Shown here in pieces: positions 1-9,146 of a stretch of 64,000 nt of DNA. This DNA comes from CAVRAZ01 sp963719135. GTDB lineage: Bacteria > Pseudomonadota > Gammaproteobacteria > DSM-19610. The position numbers and the translations under genes were made by a program. The stretch spans positions 124,001 through 188,000 of the forward strand of contig CAVRAZ010000013.1 in NCBI GenBank assembly GCA_963719135.1, written 5' to 3'. Each line of letters starts with the position of its first letter. Position 1 is the stretch's first letter. The notes under the pieces are model-generated. The model saw nothing but the letters and a program-made list of their open reading frames with translations, ran no database searches and was not told where the DNA came from.

Positions 1-1
1 T

Positions 2-1204
2 GCTGACAGCGTGGTGGTTGCCGACTATAACGTCGATGGTTTCCCGGATCTGTTCGTCACCAACGGACTGAACCTGCGCCCGAAGGGATTTGGTGGTCCG
101 GATGTGCTGTTCCGCAACCAGGGCAATGCAAACCATTGGATCGAGATCGACCTTGAGGGTACGACGTCGAATCGGGATGCGGTCGGTGCCCGCGTGCTGG
201 CCACCGCCGGCGGCGTCACTCAATTGAGGGTGCAGAATGGAGGGTACCATCGCTGGTCACAGAATCAGATGCGTCTGCATTTCGGTCTGGGCAGCCATGC
301 CAGGTTCAGCAAATACAGGTTACCTGGCCGAACGGGGGTGTGCAGACTCTTAACAACGTTGCGGCCGACCGGGTCATCCGCATCGTCGAAAATGGCGGCG
401 GAGGGACGCCTTCGGCATGCGGTGAACCGACGTACAACCCGAACACGCAGACGGCGGCGCTGGTCTGGCAGGACTGTCCGGCGAACAGCTGGCATGCGCG
501 GTTCATCGCCGGTGGGGGATTCACACGCTATCAGGGTTCAGTCGCGGCCGCACAGCCGTACACCAGCATTACGCCGGTCAGCATCGAAGGTACGGACGTC
601 TTTGCCGCAACGGCAACTCCGCCGAATATCGATTTTGATCTCCGCGTTTCACCTTCCTGCTTGGACGGGTTCGACTTTACTCTGCCAGGCCGCGCATCGG
701 CCTGTTTCGACCTGGTCGCTCCCGCGGGCACGCCGGTTCTTGTGGGTGCCGACAAGACCCCCATGCAACAGGCGTTCGACCTGCAAACCCTGCAGGCCTG
801 TGGTTACACAGGGTGGTGGACCTTCGCCGTGTGGCCAGCCCGCCTATTCACCCGGTACCCAGTCGATCATCTATCTTTGGGAGGATTGCGCTTCGGGCGT
901 CTGGAGCGCGCGATACAATGCCGGCAGTAGCTTTGTACGTTATACCGGGCAGATTGGGTCCAGCCAGCCGTTCTCCTCAGTCAGCGGCGTGGAGCTGGAG
1001 CAGGCGGATGTTGTGAATACCAGCAACCCGTCCAGCATCAGTTATAACCTGGGTATGCGATCCGGGCAGGACGGTATCGATTTCAAATTTCCGGCGAACG
1101 CCGACATCTACTTCGGCGTCGATGCGCCGGGCAATGCGAACATGGTGCTGGGTGTCGATAAGGTGCCGCTGCCGTTCAACCTTCGAACACTCGGCCCCTG
1201 TTAG
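2..1204 (+). CDS. C-terminal part of an FG-GAP / ASPIC-UnbV (CRTAC1-like) secreted protein, frameshifted
   Basis: The reading frame is already open at base 2, so the N-terminus lies outside the window. The first residues carry a calcium-binding FG-GAP motif (DYNVDGFPDL), followed by an ASPIC/UnbV domain (about 90 aa ending in LHFGLGSHARF). The frame changes near base 310, where one base seems missing (the ASPIC strand IQVTWPNGG continues in another frame), and returns near base 805. Reassembled, the tail holds two tandem copies of a domain of about 130 aa, each starting PS-x-CG-x-P-x-Y-x-P-x-TQ. Such proteins are exported and usually bind surfaces or other proteins. The two shifts restore the original frame, so they may be sequencing errors; true decay is the alternative. 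Family assignment is good; the role is unknown. Confidence 0.6.
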   Translation, partial: ADSVVVADYNVDGFPDLFVTNGLNLRPKGFGGPDVLFRNQGNANHWIEIDLEGTTSNRDAVGARVLATAGGVTQLRVQNGGYHRWSQNQMRLHFGLGSHARFSKYRLPGRTGVCRLLTTLRPTGSSASSKMAAEGRLRHAVNRRTTRTRRRRRWSGRTVRRTAGMRGSSPVGDSHAIRVQSRPHSRTPALRRSASKVRTSLPQRQLRRISILISAFHLPAWTGSTLLCQAAHRPVSTWSLPRARRFLWVPTRPPCNRRSTCKPCRPVVTQGGGPSPCGQPAYSPGTQSIIYLWEDCASGVWSARYNAGSSFVRYTGQIGSSQPFSSVSGVELEQADVVNTSNPSSISYNLGMRSGQDGIDFKFPANADIYFGVDAPGNANMVLGVDKVPLPFNLRTLGPC

Positions 1205-1482
1205 TTAGGCAATTCACGCGCGACCACGGCGTGAGCGGATTCTCGACCGCCCACGCGCCACACGTGCGACGCATTCCTGAATTTGCTAGCCAGCACGCGC
1301 GCCTGAGCGATGGTGGCCTGGAACGCGCAGATGTGGAAGCCGGCTCTTGCCTGCGTCCGGTGCGATTCACCGGCAGCCACTTCATACAGCGTGGAGCAAG
1401 TTGTGCCAAGTTCGCCCTGGGGCGCGATCGCGGCCGAACCAAGAGCGGTTTCGCCGGCCTGGCGGCCAATCATTGCGCACAT
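1201..1482 (-). CDS. Small hypothetical protein coupled to the TauE-like permease gene
   Basis: A 93-aa frame whose ATG overlaps the stop codon of the upstream permease gene as TGATG, the usual layout of translational coupling. The product has two cysteines (one in GTTCSTLYE, one in FHICAFQA), no clear signal peptide and no membrane segment. I do not recognise a family. It ends against the stop codon of the convergent FG-GAP gene. Its membership of the selD-tauE set rests only on the overlap, and it could be a chance frame. Confidence 0.45.
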   Translation of the reverse strand: MCAMIGRQAGETALGSAAIAPQGELGTTCSTLYEVAAGESHRTQARAGFHICAFQATIAQARVLASKFRNASHVWRVGGRESAHAVVARELPN

Positions 1483-2264
1483 CAGACGATCAGCAGATCG
1501 TAGCCTATTTTCAGCGTCGTAGCGACGATAATCAGGGTGAGCAACCCGTGCAGATTGCGGTGCGGTACCCGCTGGCTGACGATACTCCCCAGCCGTGCTC
1601 CGACGATTACACCACCGACCAGAAACAGCGTTTCGACCCAGGGAATCTGACCCGTTCCGAGTCTGCCGAGCAAGACGCCGGATGACGACATGACGCCGAC
1701 GGCCAGCGCGCTGCCGATGGTCACACGCGTGGGCAGGGCAAGGAAAACCAGCATCGCAGGTATATAGAGAAACGCGCCACCCTGACCGATGAAGCCGGAC
1801 AGCGCACCGACGAGAACGCCCAGTCCCACCGCTCGCGGACGGGAAAAGACCGGTTGACCGGTTTCCTCGGGTTCGCGACGTCGCCGAACGACAAACATCA
1901 GGGCACCCGCCGTCGCGGCCATCGCCGCGAACGTGATCAACAACCAGGCTTCGGGAGCCTGTACCGACAGATGGGAAGTGACCAGTCCCGCGGTCGCCAT
2001 GGGAACACCAACCGAGGTCGCCAGGGGCAGGCTGACCCGTTTGAATCGGTTGTGGCCGATGGCGCCGAACAGACCGCCGGCAAAACTCTGAACGGTCGTC
2101 ATACCGGCCACCGCCTTCATACCCAGTATCGGCAGTCCGAACAGCGGCGGTACATAGAGCAGCAGCGGAACCATGATGATACCGCCGCCGAGACCGATCA
2201 GCCCCGACAGTACGCCGCCGAATATGCCGAGCCCGATCAACAGCAGGGCATAGGTCTCGCTCAT
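1482..2264 (-). CDS. TauE/SafE family membrane permease (sulfite exporter type)
   Basis: A 260-aa hydrophobic protein with about eight predicted membrane helices. It has the two related halves of the TauE/SafE family, each with a glycine-rich motif: GLIGLGGGIIMVPLL near residue 25 and GFIGQGGAFLYIPAM in the second half. Family members export or import small sulfur anions such as sulfite or sulfoacetate; the substrate here cannot be read from sequence. The ATG overlaps the selD stop codon (ATGA), so the two are probably translated together. That context makes a selenium or sulfur oxyanion substrate plausible, but this is inference. Confidence 0.85.
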   Translation of the reverse strand: MSETYALLLIGLGIFGGVLSGLIGLGGGIIMVPLLLYVPPLFGLPILGMKAVAGMTTVQSFAGGLFGAIGHNRFKRVSLPLATSVGVPMATAGLVTSHLSVQAPEAWLLITFAAMAATAGALMFVVRRRREPEETGQPVFSRPRAVGLGVLVGALSGFIGQGGAFLYIPAMLVFLALPTRVTIGSALAVGVMSSSGVLLGRLGTGQIPWVETLFLVGGVIVGARLGSIVSQRVPHRNLHGLLTLIIVATTLKIGYDLLIV

Positions 2265-3379
2265 GCCTGGACGGGGGCGAACTGGACGTAGCTTCGATCC
2301 GCCGCCCGCGGCACCACCTCTCCGACTATCGCTGCGTCGGCGCAGTCCATCTCCAGAAGGCGCTCGAGCACCGTGTCGGCGGCCCTGGCGGCGATTGCGA
2401 TGAGCAGACCGCCATTGGTCTGCGGATCGGTATAGATCAGATGCCGGTCGATGTCTTCCGTGCCTTGGAATTCAATTCGTTCGTCGTAAGCCTGCATGTT
2501 GCGGTAGGCCGCGCCCGGGAAGTACCCCTCGCGCGAGAGCGGAAAAGCCGACGGCAGGATGCGCACGGCGCCGGTATCGATCTCGAAACATACGCCGGCT
2601 CCCTCGGCCATTTCCACCAGGTGGCCCGCCAGGCCGAAACCCGTGATGTCGGTCAGCGCATGGACCGTTGATTGCGACCCAAGCCAGGTGCCGGCACTGT
2701 TCAGATGCGTGATCGCCGCCACCAGCTCGCGATAGCCGCCCTCATCCAGTGCATTCGCGCGATAGGCGCTGGACAGGATGCCGGTGCCGAGTGCGTGGGT
2801 CAGGATGAGTTGATCGCCGGGTCGCGCGCCGGCGTTGGTCTTGACCCGCGTGGGATGTGCGACACCCACGACGGACAGTCCAAAGATCGGCTGCGGGTTA
2901 GTGATCGTGTGCCCGCCCGCCAGCGCCGTTCCGGCGGTGTGACAGGCTTCCATGCCGCCAGCGAGGATCCCGGTCAGGCGTTCATTGTCGAGTTTGTCGA
3001 CCGGAAATCCGGCGATCGCGGTTGCCATGAGCGGCATACCGCCCATGGCATACACGTCACTGAGTGCGTTCGCCGCCGCCGAATAGCCATAAATGAAGGG
3101 ATCGTCGACCAGCGGTGTCTGAAAATCATTGGTAAAGACCAGGGACTGGTGCTCGTTGATCGCGTAAATTGCAGCGTCATCGTTGTGCTCGGGTCCCACG
3201 GTCATCGCCGGGACTCCGCTGACGCGGGGTAAAGCCGAGAGAAGCTGGGAGAGCTGTGTGGGGTCGACCTTGCATCCGCACCCTCCACCGGTCGACAGAC
3301 TGGTGAGATCCCTGTTTTGCGAATCCCGGGCATTCTGAAACAGATTCCGGAAGGTGAATTCCCTGATCGATGCGTGCAT
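2261..3379 (-). CDS. selD: Selenide, water dikinase (selenophosphate synthase)
   Basis: A 372-aa protein of the AIR-synthase-like ATP-binding fold that makes selenophosphate from selenide and ATP. The N-terminal catalytic motif is GGGCGCK (Cys34, Cys36, Lys37), matching the essential Cys17/Lys20 region of E. coli SelD; this is the cysteine form, not the selenocysteine form. Later conserved stretches such as LAGGHTI and DITGFGLAGHL are present. A GAGGAG ribosome site lies 7 bases before the ATG. The N-terminus is about 17 residues longer than in E. coli. It is first in a coupled set with the TauE-like permease. No selA, selB, selU or Mo-hydroxylase genes occur in the window, so the use of selenophosphate here is unknown. 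Confidence 0.93.
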   Translation of the reverse strand: MHASIREFTFRNLFQNARDSQNRDLTSLSTGGGCGCKVDPTQLSQLLSALPRVSGVPAMTVGPEHNDDAAIYAINEHQSLVFTNDFQTPLVDDPFIYGYSAAANALSDVYAMGGMPLMATAIAGFPVDKLDNERLTGILAGGMEACHTAGTALAGGHTITNPQPIFGLSVVGVAHPTRVKTNAGARPGDQLILTHALGTGILSSAYRANALDEGGYRELVAAITHLNSAGTWLGSQSTVHALTDITGFGLAGHLVEMAEGAGVCFEIDTGAVRILPSAFPLSREGYFPGAAYRNMQAYDERIEFQGTEDIDRHLIYTDPQTNGGLLIAIAARAADTVLERLLEMDCADAAIVGEVVPRAADRSYVQFAPVQA

Positions 3380-3771
3380 GGCACTGCTCCTCTGTCGTTA
3401 TGCTGATGGCTTCCGAATTCACGTGCGGATTCATATAGATAGCATAAAGCTTTGTTTAGTAGCAAGTATGAACGAATTATGACGGCTTGTTTCTGGCCTA
3501 CAGTCTTGAAATGTCACCAAAAAACGGAGCGTTAGGCAAACGGAACCGATGGATGGTGTGGCGGTGTACGCCCGTAGTGGGCGACGCTTTCCGGTGTCGT
3601 CGGTCAGGTCCAAAGAGCCTGTCCGAGTAATCTGTGCGCAACGGGGCGCGTAGGAAATCAAGGGCGGTTTTTCGATCAGTCGAGGAGAGTAGCGAGCGCC
3701 GTTTGACATAACGATTGGAAGCCTCGGCCGATTTCCCGCCGCCACAGCAACAGGCTTGCCCGGACGGGCAC
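3380..3771. other. Intergenic region between selD and the GGDEF-EAL gene
   Basis: No convincing gene. The 100 bases next to selD are AT-rich and probably hold its promoter on the minus strand (a TTGCTA and a TATCTA hexamer 18 bases apart can be found, weak match). The rest, towards 3771, contains only overlapping short frames without ribosome sites. Confidence 0.5.
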
Positions 3772-6477
3772 CTAATGAACGGTCGAGGGCTTCTTGCCGC
3801 TCTCCGGCGGCGGGCTCTTCTGCGGGTGACGTTCAATGCCCCAGGGACAGGCGGAAAGCCACTGATTCAAGGCGTCGAGCGGCAGGGGTTTGCAGACGTG
3901 ATAGCCCTGAATCAAGTTGCAGCCCAGGGATTGCAGAGTTTGCAGCGTATCGCGGTTCTCGACACCTTCGGCGACCACTTTCAAACCCATCTGGTGCGCC
4001 ATTTCGATCGTGGACCGGACAATGGTCAGGTCAGCGCTGTCACTGAGCATCCCCAATACGAAGGACCGGTCGATCTTGAGGACCGATACCGGAAACTTCT
4101 TGAGGTACGACAGGGACGAGAATCCGGTGCCGAAATCGTCGACCGCCAGCGTGATGCCGAAACTGGTAAGCCGCCGTGCCGTCGCGATGGCGCGCACCGT
4201 GTCGGCCATCATGGCGCTTTCGGTAATTTCAAATTCCAGGCGTTCGGCGCTCGCGCCGAGTTCATTCATCTGGCCCAGGACGTACTGCACGAAGTCCGGA
4301 TCTTGAATATCCCAGACCGAAAGGTTGATGGCCACGTTCAGTCCCAACCCGCCTTTTTGCCAGTCGCGCGCCGTTTCCATGGCACTGTGCACCACCCACC
4401 GGGTCAGCGGTCGTATCAGGCCCGTGCGTTCGGCAAGCGCGATGAACTCCGCGGGACTGATATAGCCGTGCACCGGATGCTTCCAGCGCGCCAGCGCCTC
4501 GACGCCCGAAACGCGGTTGTTGGCAAGATCGATTTTTGGCTGATAGTGAAGTTCCAGCGCGTCGAGCTCGATCGCCGAACGCAGATCGTTTTCCAGTGCC
4601 AGCGCTCGCATGCTGTTCGGGTCCGTCGCCTCGTCGTAGAACGCCAGTTCGTTCTTCGCCTTTCCTTGTGACATGGCGATATCCGCGTGGCGCAGCAATA
4701 GATCCGCCGATTCCCCGTGTCTCGGATACAGTGCGACGCCGATCGAAATGCCCAAGGTCAGCCGATTCGACTTCAGCAGGAAGGGTCGGGCCATCGCGAC
4801 CCGGACCTTGTTGGCGACGTGCTGGACTCGCTGCCCGGTCGACAGCGGCAGCAGTATCGCGAATTCATCGCCGCCCAGCCGGCTGACCGTGTCGCAGTCG
4901 CGAAGGGTCGACCTCAGGCGATGGGCAAACTCCTGGATCAGGATGTCACCCACCTCGTGCCCCAAGGTGTCGTTGATCTGCTTGAAGCGATTGATGTCGA
5001 GAACCATGACCGCCGTCTGGCCGCTGACCCGTCTGGCCTGAACAATGGCCTGGTCGAGGCGGTCTTCGAACAAGAGCCGGTTTGGCAGATCGGTCAGATG
5101 GTCGTGCAGCGACTGGTGAAGAATGACTGCCTGCTTCTCGTGAATTTCCGTGGTGTCGGCGATGGATCCCGAAAACCGCAGGACGCGGCCGCTGTCGTCC
5201 CTGGCGCAGCGGCCGCGGATGTGCAGCCAGGTTGGTTTCGCAGTCGACGTCCTGATCTGAAACTCCTCGTCGAAACGCAGGCTCTCGGGGTCGGCCAGGT
5301 AATTATTGATCGTGGCGGTCAGTTCCGCCTTGAACTGCGGCGCCATGTGTTCTGTCAGTATTGCCGGGAGGTTGCGCTGGCCGACATGAGTAACGCCCAG
5401 GAGATGCATCAGGCGGGGCGAAAGATACAGTTCGCCGTCGGGATGCCAATCGAAAATGCCGTCCTGCGTTCCGTCCACGGCCCGCTCAAAACGATCCGCC
5501 TGGTCGTCACTCAGACGTTTCAGACGGCGGGTGCGCACATACAGAAACGCAATCAGCAGCGCCGCAAGGGTCGAGCCGCATGACATCGCCGCCAACAGCG
5601 AGGTGACTTTGCGTTCCTGGGATATGCGCTCCTCAGTGCGACGCAGCATGAGCCCCGGGTCAAGTGCGGCGGCCGGAGTGTAGATTGCGACGTTATATTT
5701 GTCTTCGCCAAAATGGGCGATGAAGTCCTGCGTCTCGTCGGAGACCAGGAATTCCAGAAATTTTTCGGCAGCGCTCTGGTTGGCGCCGGGTACTTTCGCG
5801 GGATTCACGACGATGTAAGAGTAATAGTTGCGAAGAATCTTGTGATCGCGGAACAGCGGTACCAGTGTATTCTCGACCTGCTGCCGGTTCGCCAGATAGG
5901 TTCCCAGATCCGCGAAGGTGTACGCGCCGAACTCGGCGGAGGTGAGCAGCGTCGTGCGCGCACTCGATTCCGTCGTCCGGTAGGCGGGCCAGTCGGGTTC
6001 CACGCCGGCGATCGTCCAGAGGGACTGGAGACGCTGGTAGGTTCCGGAACGGTGGCCGGGCACGAAGAAGTCAACTTCCTTGTCCGCCAGGGTCCGCAAC
6101 ACCTCGATCGGGTCGCGCATTCGGGAAACTCCGAGCGGGTCGTCGGGTGGGCCCAGGATGGCGAACATGTTGTAAAAAATCGTCGTCCGGCTGAGTCCGA
6201 ATCCTTCCTCAATGAACGCCCGCTCACCGTCGGGATGGTGGGTGATTATGACGTCCGCCTGACCCTGGCGGCCGAGGTCCAGCGTGACCAGTGCGCCCAC
6301 CGGACGGTAGACGATCTTGATATCCGGGAATTTTTTGTTAAATCGCTCAGCCAGTTGCGTGGTGATCCCGGTCTCGTGGGCCGTATTGGCGACGAGCACG
6401 CGCAGGGTTTCCGCGGACGAGCCCATTGGGAAAAGGAAGATGGCCAACAAGGGCAATATGTACGAGCGGACGGCCAA
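3772..6477 (-). CDS. TupA-like periplasmic sensor - PAS - GGDEF - EAL cyclic-di-GMP enzyme
   Basis: A 901-aa bifunctional c-di-GMP protein. Signal peptide at 1-22. Residues 24-275 form a periplasmic binding domain resembling the tungstate-binding protein TupA, including a version of the region around the TupA anion-contacting arginine (FVPGHRSGTY). A membrane helix follows near 292-315, then PAS (about 330-450), GGDEF (about 455-615; RLGGDEF intact, with the inhibitory RxxD I-site as RDCD five residues upstream) and EAL (about 640-885; EALARW, NLS, ITES, DDFGTG and EGVE motifs intact). Both synthesis and hydrolysis look chemically possible. I chose the TTG at 6477 because GGAG lies 5 bases upstream and no better start precedes the signal peptide. 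It stands alone, so regulation is unknown. Tungstate or molybdate sensing is inferred from the fold. Confidence 0.85.
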   Translation of the reverse strand: MAVRSYILPLLAIFLFPMGSSAETLRVLVANTAHETGITTQLAERFNKKFPDIKIVYRPVGALVTLDLGRQGQADVIITHHPDGERAFIEEGFGLSRTTIFYNMFAILGPPDDPLGVSRMRDPIEVLRTLADKEVDFFVPGHRSGTYQRLQSLWTIAGVEPDWPAYRTTESSARTTLLTSAEFGAYTFADLGTYLANRQQVENTLVPLFRDHKILRNYYSYIVVNPAKVPGANQSAAEKFLEFLVSDETQDFIAHFGEDKYNVAIYTPAAALDPGLMLRRTEERISQERKVTSLLAAMSCGSTLAALLIAFLYVRTRRLKRLSDDQADRFERAVDGTQDGIFDWHPDGELYLSPRLMHLLGVTHVGQRNLPAILTEHMAPQFKAELTATINNYLADPESLRFDEEFQIRTSTAKPTWLHIRGRCARDDSGRVLRFSGSIADTTEIHEKQAVILHQSLHDHLTDLPNRLLFEDRLDQAIVQARRVSGQTAVMVLDINRFKQINDTLGHEVGDILIQEFAHRLRSTLRDCDTVSRLGGDEFAILLPLSTGQRVQHVANKVRVAMARPFLLKSNRLTLGISIGVALYPRHGESADLLLRHADIAMSQGKAKNELAFYDEATDPNSMRALALENDLRSAIELDALELHYQPKIDLANNRVSGVEALARWKHPVHGYISPAEFIALAERTGLIRPLTRWVVHSAMETARDWQKGGLGLNVAINLSVWDIQDPDFVQYVLGQMNELGASAERLEFEITESAMMADTVRAIATARRLTSFGITLAVDDFGTGFSSLSYLKKFPVSVLKIDRSFVLGMLSDSADLTIVRSTIEMAHQMGLKVVAEGVENRDTLQTLQSLGCNLIQGYHVCKPLPLDALNQWLSACPWGIERHPQKSPPPESGKKPSTVH

Positions 6478-6700
6478 TTTGACTCCATTCGCGAAGTTGA
6501 AATTCCTGATCCGGTAGCGGCATGCGCGGGTATGCCTTAAATTTTTTCAGCGAAAACGAAGGGATAGCGGGCCTCGCCGTAGATCGGCGGCAAACTGGGC
6601 GGCTTACGCCGGTGGGCGCCCGGCAATTACCGATTTGCCACAAATCTGTAATAATCGAGCCCGGTCGTGGAATCGGAATTGTGCAAAGGAGGATCACAGC

Positions 6701-7195
6701 ATGCTGCGTTCATCGTATTCCCTGTTACTGCTTCTTGTTTGTGGTGCGGTTCGTGCGGAGCCGCCGGCGGGCTACAAATTTCTCACGTACGACGAAGGGA
6801 TCGAGGCCGCGCGCGAGATCGGCAAGCCGGTATTCGTATACGGCGGCCGTATCGGGTGCGGCTACTGCGAACGAAACAATAAGGAAACCTTTTCCGACCC
6901 GGCAGTCAAGAAAATGATGGAAGACCAGTATGTGCTGGTCTATCTCGACACCGAGAGTAGCGACCGGCTGACGTTGGAGACCGGGGAGCGTATATCGGAA
7001 ATGCAGTATGCGCAACGCGCCAATCTTGTCGGCACCCCGTTCTTCGTGGTGCTGGACCCGCAGGGCCACGAGTTGACGCGTCTGTATGGCTACCAACCCA
7101 AGGATCACATCGTCGCATTCAATCGCTATGTGGACGAAGGACTCTACACAAAAGAAAGTTTCCATAAATACGCGACGGCGCTCAATCTCGAATGA
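6701..7195 (+). CDS. Periplasmic thioredoxin-fold protein (CGYC)
   Basis: A 164-aa exported protein: signal peptide about 1-19 (ends AVRA), then a thioredoxin_7/DUF255-like fold. The redox motif is CGYC (Cys53, Cys56), with the cis-proline region as GTPFFVV. Similar small periplasmic proteins (SoxW-like, DsbE-like) reduce or oxidise disulfides of exported partners. A strong AAGGAGG precedes the ATG at 6701; longer in-frame versions upstream lack a signal peptide. The gene lies 25 bases before a secreted beta-propeller gene, suggesting one transcript and a role in folding exported proteins. The exact substrate is unknown. Confidence 0.8.
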   Translation: MLRSSYSLLLLLVCGAVRAEPPAGYKFLTYDEGIEAAREIGKPVFVYGGRIGCGYCERNNKETFSDPAVKKMMEDQYVLVYLDTESSDRLTLETGERISEMQYAQRANLVGTPFFVVLDPQGHELTRLYGYQPKDHIVAFNRYVDEGLYTKESFHKYATALNLE

Positions 7196-7220
7196 GAAAT
7201 AAGCGTGCAAGGAGCAGGAC

Positions 7221-8414
7221 ATGAAGGGACTTCGGATTTTCCTGGTCTGTGTGATGCTACCGTCCGTTGCGTGGGCGGGCTGGAACTTTACCGACGCGCG
7301 CGTGGTTGCAGAGGTGAAAGGTTCGCACGAGTGGTTGCAACTGCAATCCAGCGGGCGAAAAAATATCGCCGCCACGTCGAATCGGCTGGGTGTCGTTTAC
7401 GCGCGCTATGACCGGCAGAAAGCCGAGGTATATCTCGCGACGACGCGGCTGAATCAGGAACAGGGCGATTTCGAGGTGGTGACCCTCAACGCTACCGATC
7501 GGCCGCACGATCCCTTGATACGTCCGAGCGCCGATCGATTCATTGTCGGATGGCTCGACGACAGAGGGGCCTGGTTGCGCACCGAGCAGGGTGCGTCCCT
7601 GTCCGAACCCTTGCTGGTCCAGGCGGGCAAGCTGGGCGAATTCACCTTTGCCGCGGACGCCGATCGCATTTACTGTTTCTGGACCGTACGCGACGGAGAG
7701 CGCTGGCGGCTGATGACGCGCACGCTGACGCTGTCCGGCGGCAAACCGGTGTTCTCGGATAGCGTGGCCGTGGCGCCGGTCGAAGCACAGTTCACCCAGC
7801 GCCAGCCCGCGGCCGCCGTCGCCGACGGCCGGATCGTCGTTGCCTGGCAGGATCGAAGCACGGGAACCAGTGTTCTGTACGCCGCTGTCTCGAATGACGG
7901 GTTGGCGTTCGGTGCGCCGGTGGCGGTCAACGAAACGATCGTGAAGTCCGCCGATTGGGGCAAAGGCTCGTCCGCCATCGAGGGGGTCTTCGCCACCAGC
8001 GCGGACAAGAAGCTGGTGCTCGCCTGGCTCGATAAACGGAGTTCCCGCGCGGGTTACAAAGTGTATGCCAGCGTCAACCGGTCGCTGGAACGAAACGAAT
8101 GGAAACCCAATCGCAAGGTTCAGGACGAGTTAGGCGATTTCACGCCGCAGTGGAACGTTGCGCTGTCCGACAGCGCGACCGACCGGATTGTGGCGGCCTG
8201 GTCCGATTCACGGGAAGAGAACCCGGACATCTGGATTTCGGATTATCAGGGTGGTCTGTGGACGGAGGACGAACTGGTCGATGCCGCCGCGACCGGCAAC
8301 AGTGAGACCGACCCGTCCCTGGTCATCGATGCAGACGATCATTTGCACATCGTCTGGCTGGTGACGGAAGAAAACAAGGGGCAACGGATCCTGTACGCGC
8401 GCGCATCGCGGTAG
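7221..8414 (+). CDS. Secreted beta-propeller protein of the sialidase/BNR type
   Basis: A 397-aa protein with a signal peptide (cleavage after VAWA, about residue 20) and five to six repeats of the pattern (I/V)VAWxDxRxx, as in IVVAWQDRSTGTS, LVLAWLDKRSS and IVAAWSDSREEN. These are the Asp-box-like blades of the sialidase fold. The catalytic arginine triad of true sialidases is not evident, so a binding or scaffold role is more likely than glycosidase activity. AAGGAG sits 8 bases before the ATG. It is probably co-transcribed with the preceding thioredoxin-fold gene. No membrane anchor is visible, so it should be periplasmic or extracellular. Confidence 0.7.
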   Translation: MKGLRIFLVCVMLPSVAWAGWNFTDARVVAEVKGSHEWLQLQSSGRKNIAATSNRLGVVYARYDRQKAEVYLATTRLNQEQGDFEVVTLNATDRPHDPLIRPSADRFIVGWLDDRGAWLRTEQGASLSEPLLVQAGKLGEFTFAADADRIYCFWTVRDGERWRLMTRTLTLSGGKPVFSDSVAVAPVEAQFTQRQPAAAVADGRIVVAWQDRSTGTSVLYAAVSNDGLAFGAPVAVNETIVKSADWGKGSSAIEGVFATSADKKLVLAWLDKRSSRAGYKVYASVNRSLERNEWKPNRKVQDELGDFTPQWNVALSDSATDRIVAAWSDSREENPDIWISDYQGGLWTEDELVDAAATGNSETDPSLVIDADDHLHIVWLVTEENKGQRILYARASR

Positions 8415-8822
8415 ACGGCCTTGACTCTGCCACCGCCCGCGGTGCTGACAGGGCCCTTCCCGACGATTGTCGTTTCAGCCTTTCCAATAGCCGATTCTCT
8501 GTTTACTTTTGCCGTACAGAATTTCGATCGCCGGCTCTGTAGATAATGTCAATTTGGTGGGATTGGGGAATTTCAGACGGACTCACCCATTACATAACTA
8601 ATAACATCATATAGTTACCACATATTATTGTTAATACAGTATTAGTTTATATAGCTTATGTGGGATTCAAACCGGCTGTTCAGTCGTCCGTCGGCGGGAT
8701 CAACGCCTGCCCGCGCGCTGTGCACCTGACGACCGGGTGGAAGTCGCGACCCGTCACAGGGGAAACCGGCGAAGTGGGCAAGGCGCGCGTTGCGATCGCT
8801 GTGCAGCGTTACGGATTCGTGA
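8415..8822. other. Intergenic region with an AT-rich tract
   Basis: No gene seen. Bases 8590-8660 are strikingly AT-rich compared with the surrounding DNA and contain several TATAAT-like stretches. No inverted repeat or RNA structure stands out. Confidence 0.5.
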
Positions 8823-9146
8823 TCACTCTTTCTGTTGACCCTGCTTTCCATGCGGCACATACAGCTTGGTCAGCTTCCGGCGATTGAGGGCGCGGGCGAT
8901 ACCGTCAAGAATCATGTTGATCAGGAGTCCCACGCCGATGCTCAGCACGATGAAGTGCGCCTTCCAGAGGAAAACGTAAGCCGTCGCATAGCGGCCCGAC
9001 CTGGCCAGATCGACTGCGGTCTGAAAATCAGCGATGTACTGGCCGGCTCTGGGCTGGGGCAGCCGGCTGTATTCGAACGAAGTCTTGTCGATCCAGAACC
9101 ATAACAGCCATCCGGCGACAAACGCGATGATGATTCCTCTGGACAC
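8823..9146 (-). CDS. Small two-helix membrane protein
   Basis: A 107-aa protein starting with GTG (AGAGGA lies just inside the start, so the start is uncertain). There are two clear membrane segments, one at the very N-terminus (IIIAFVAGWLLWFWI) and one near residues 62-84 (HFIVLSIGVGLLINMILDG), separated by a polar loop that would face the periplasm. The C-terminus is basic. I do not recognise the family. It has no operon partners, being flanked by gene-free regions on both sides. The frame is long enough and hydrophobic enough to be a likely real gene. Confidence 0.6.
   Translation of the reverse strand: MSRGIIIAFVAGWLLWFWIDKTSFEYSRLPQPRAGQYIADFQTAVDLARSGRYATAYVFLWKAHFIVLSIGVGLLINMILDGIARALNRRKLTKLYVPHGKQGQQKE

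Noticed and set aside
2261..3379. Selenocysteine-containing form of SelD
   Set aside because: The catalytic position is encoded as cysteine and no in-frame TGA occurs in the gene.
7221..8414. Catalytic sialidase
   Set aside because: Only the Asp-box-like propeller blades are seen; the arginine triad and nucleophile region could not be identified.
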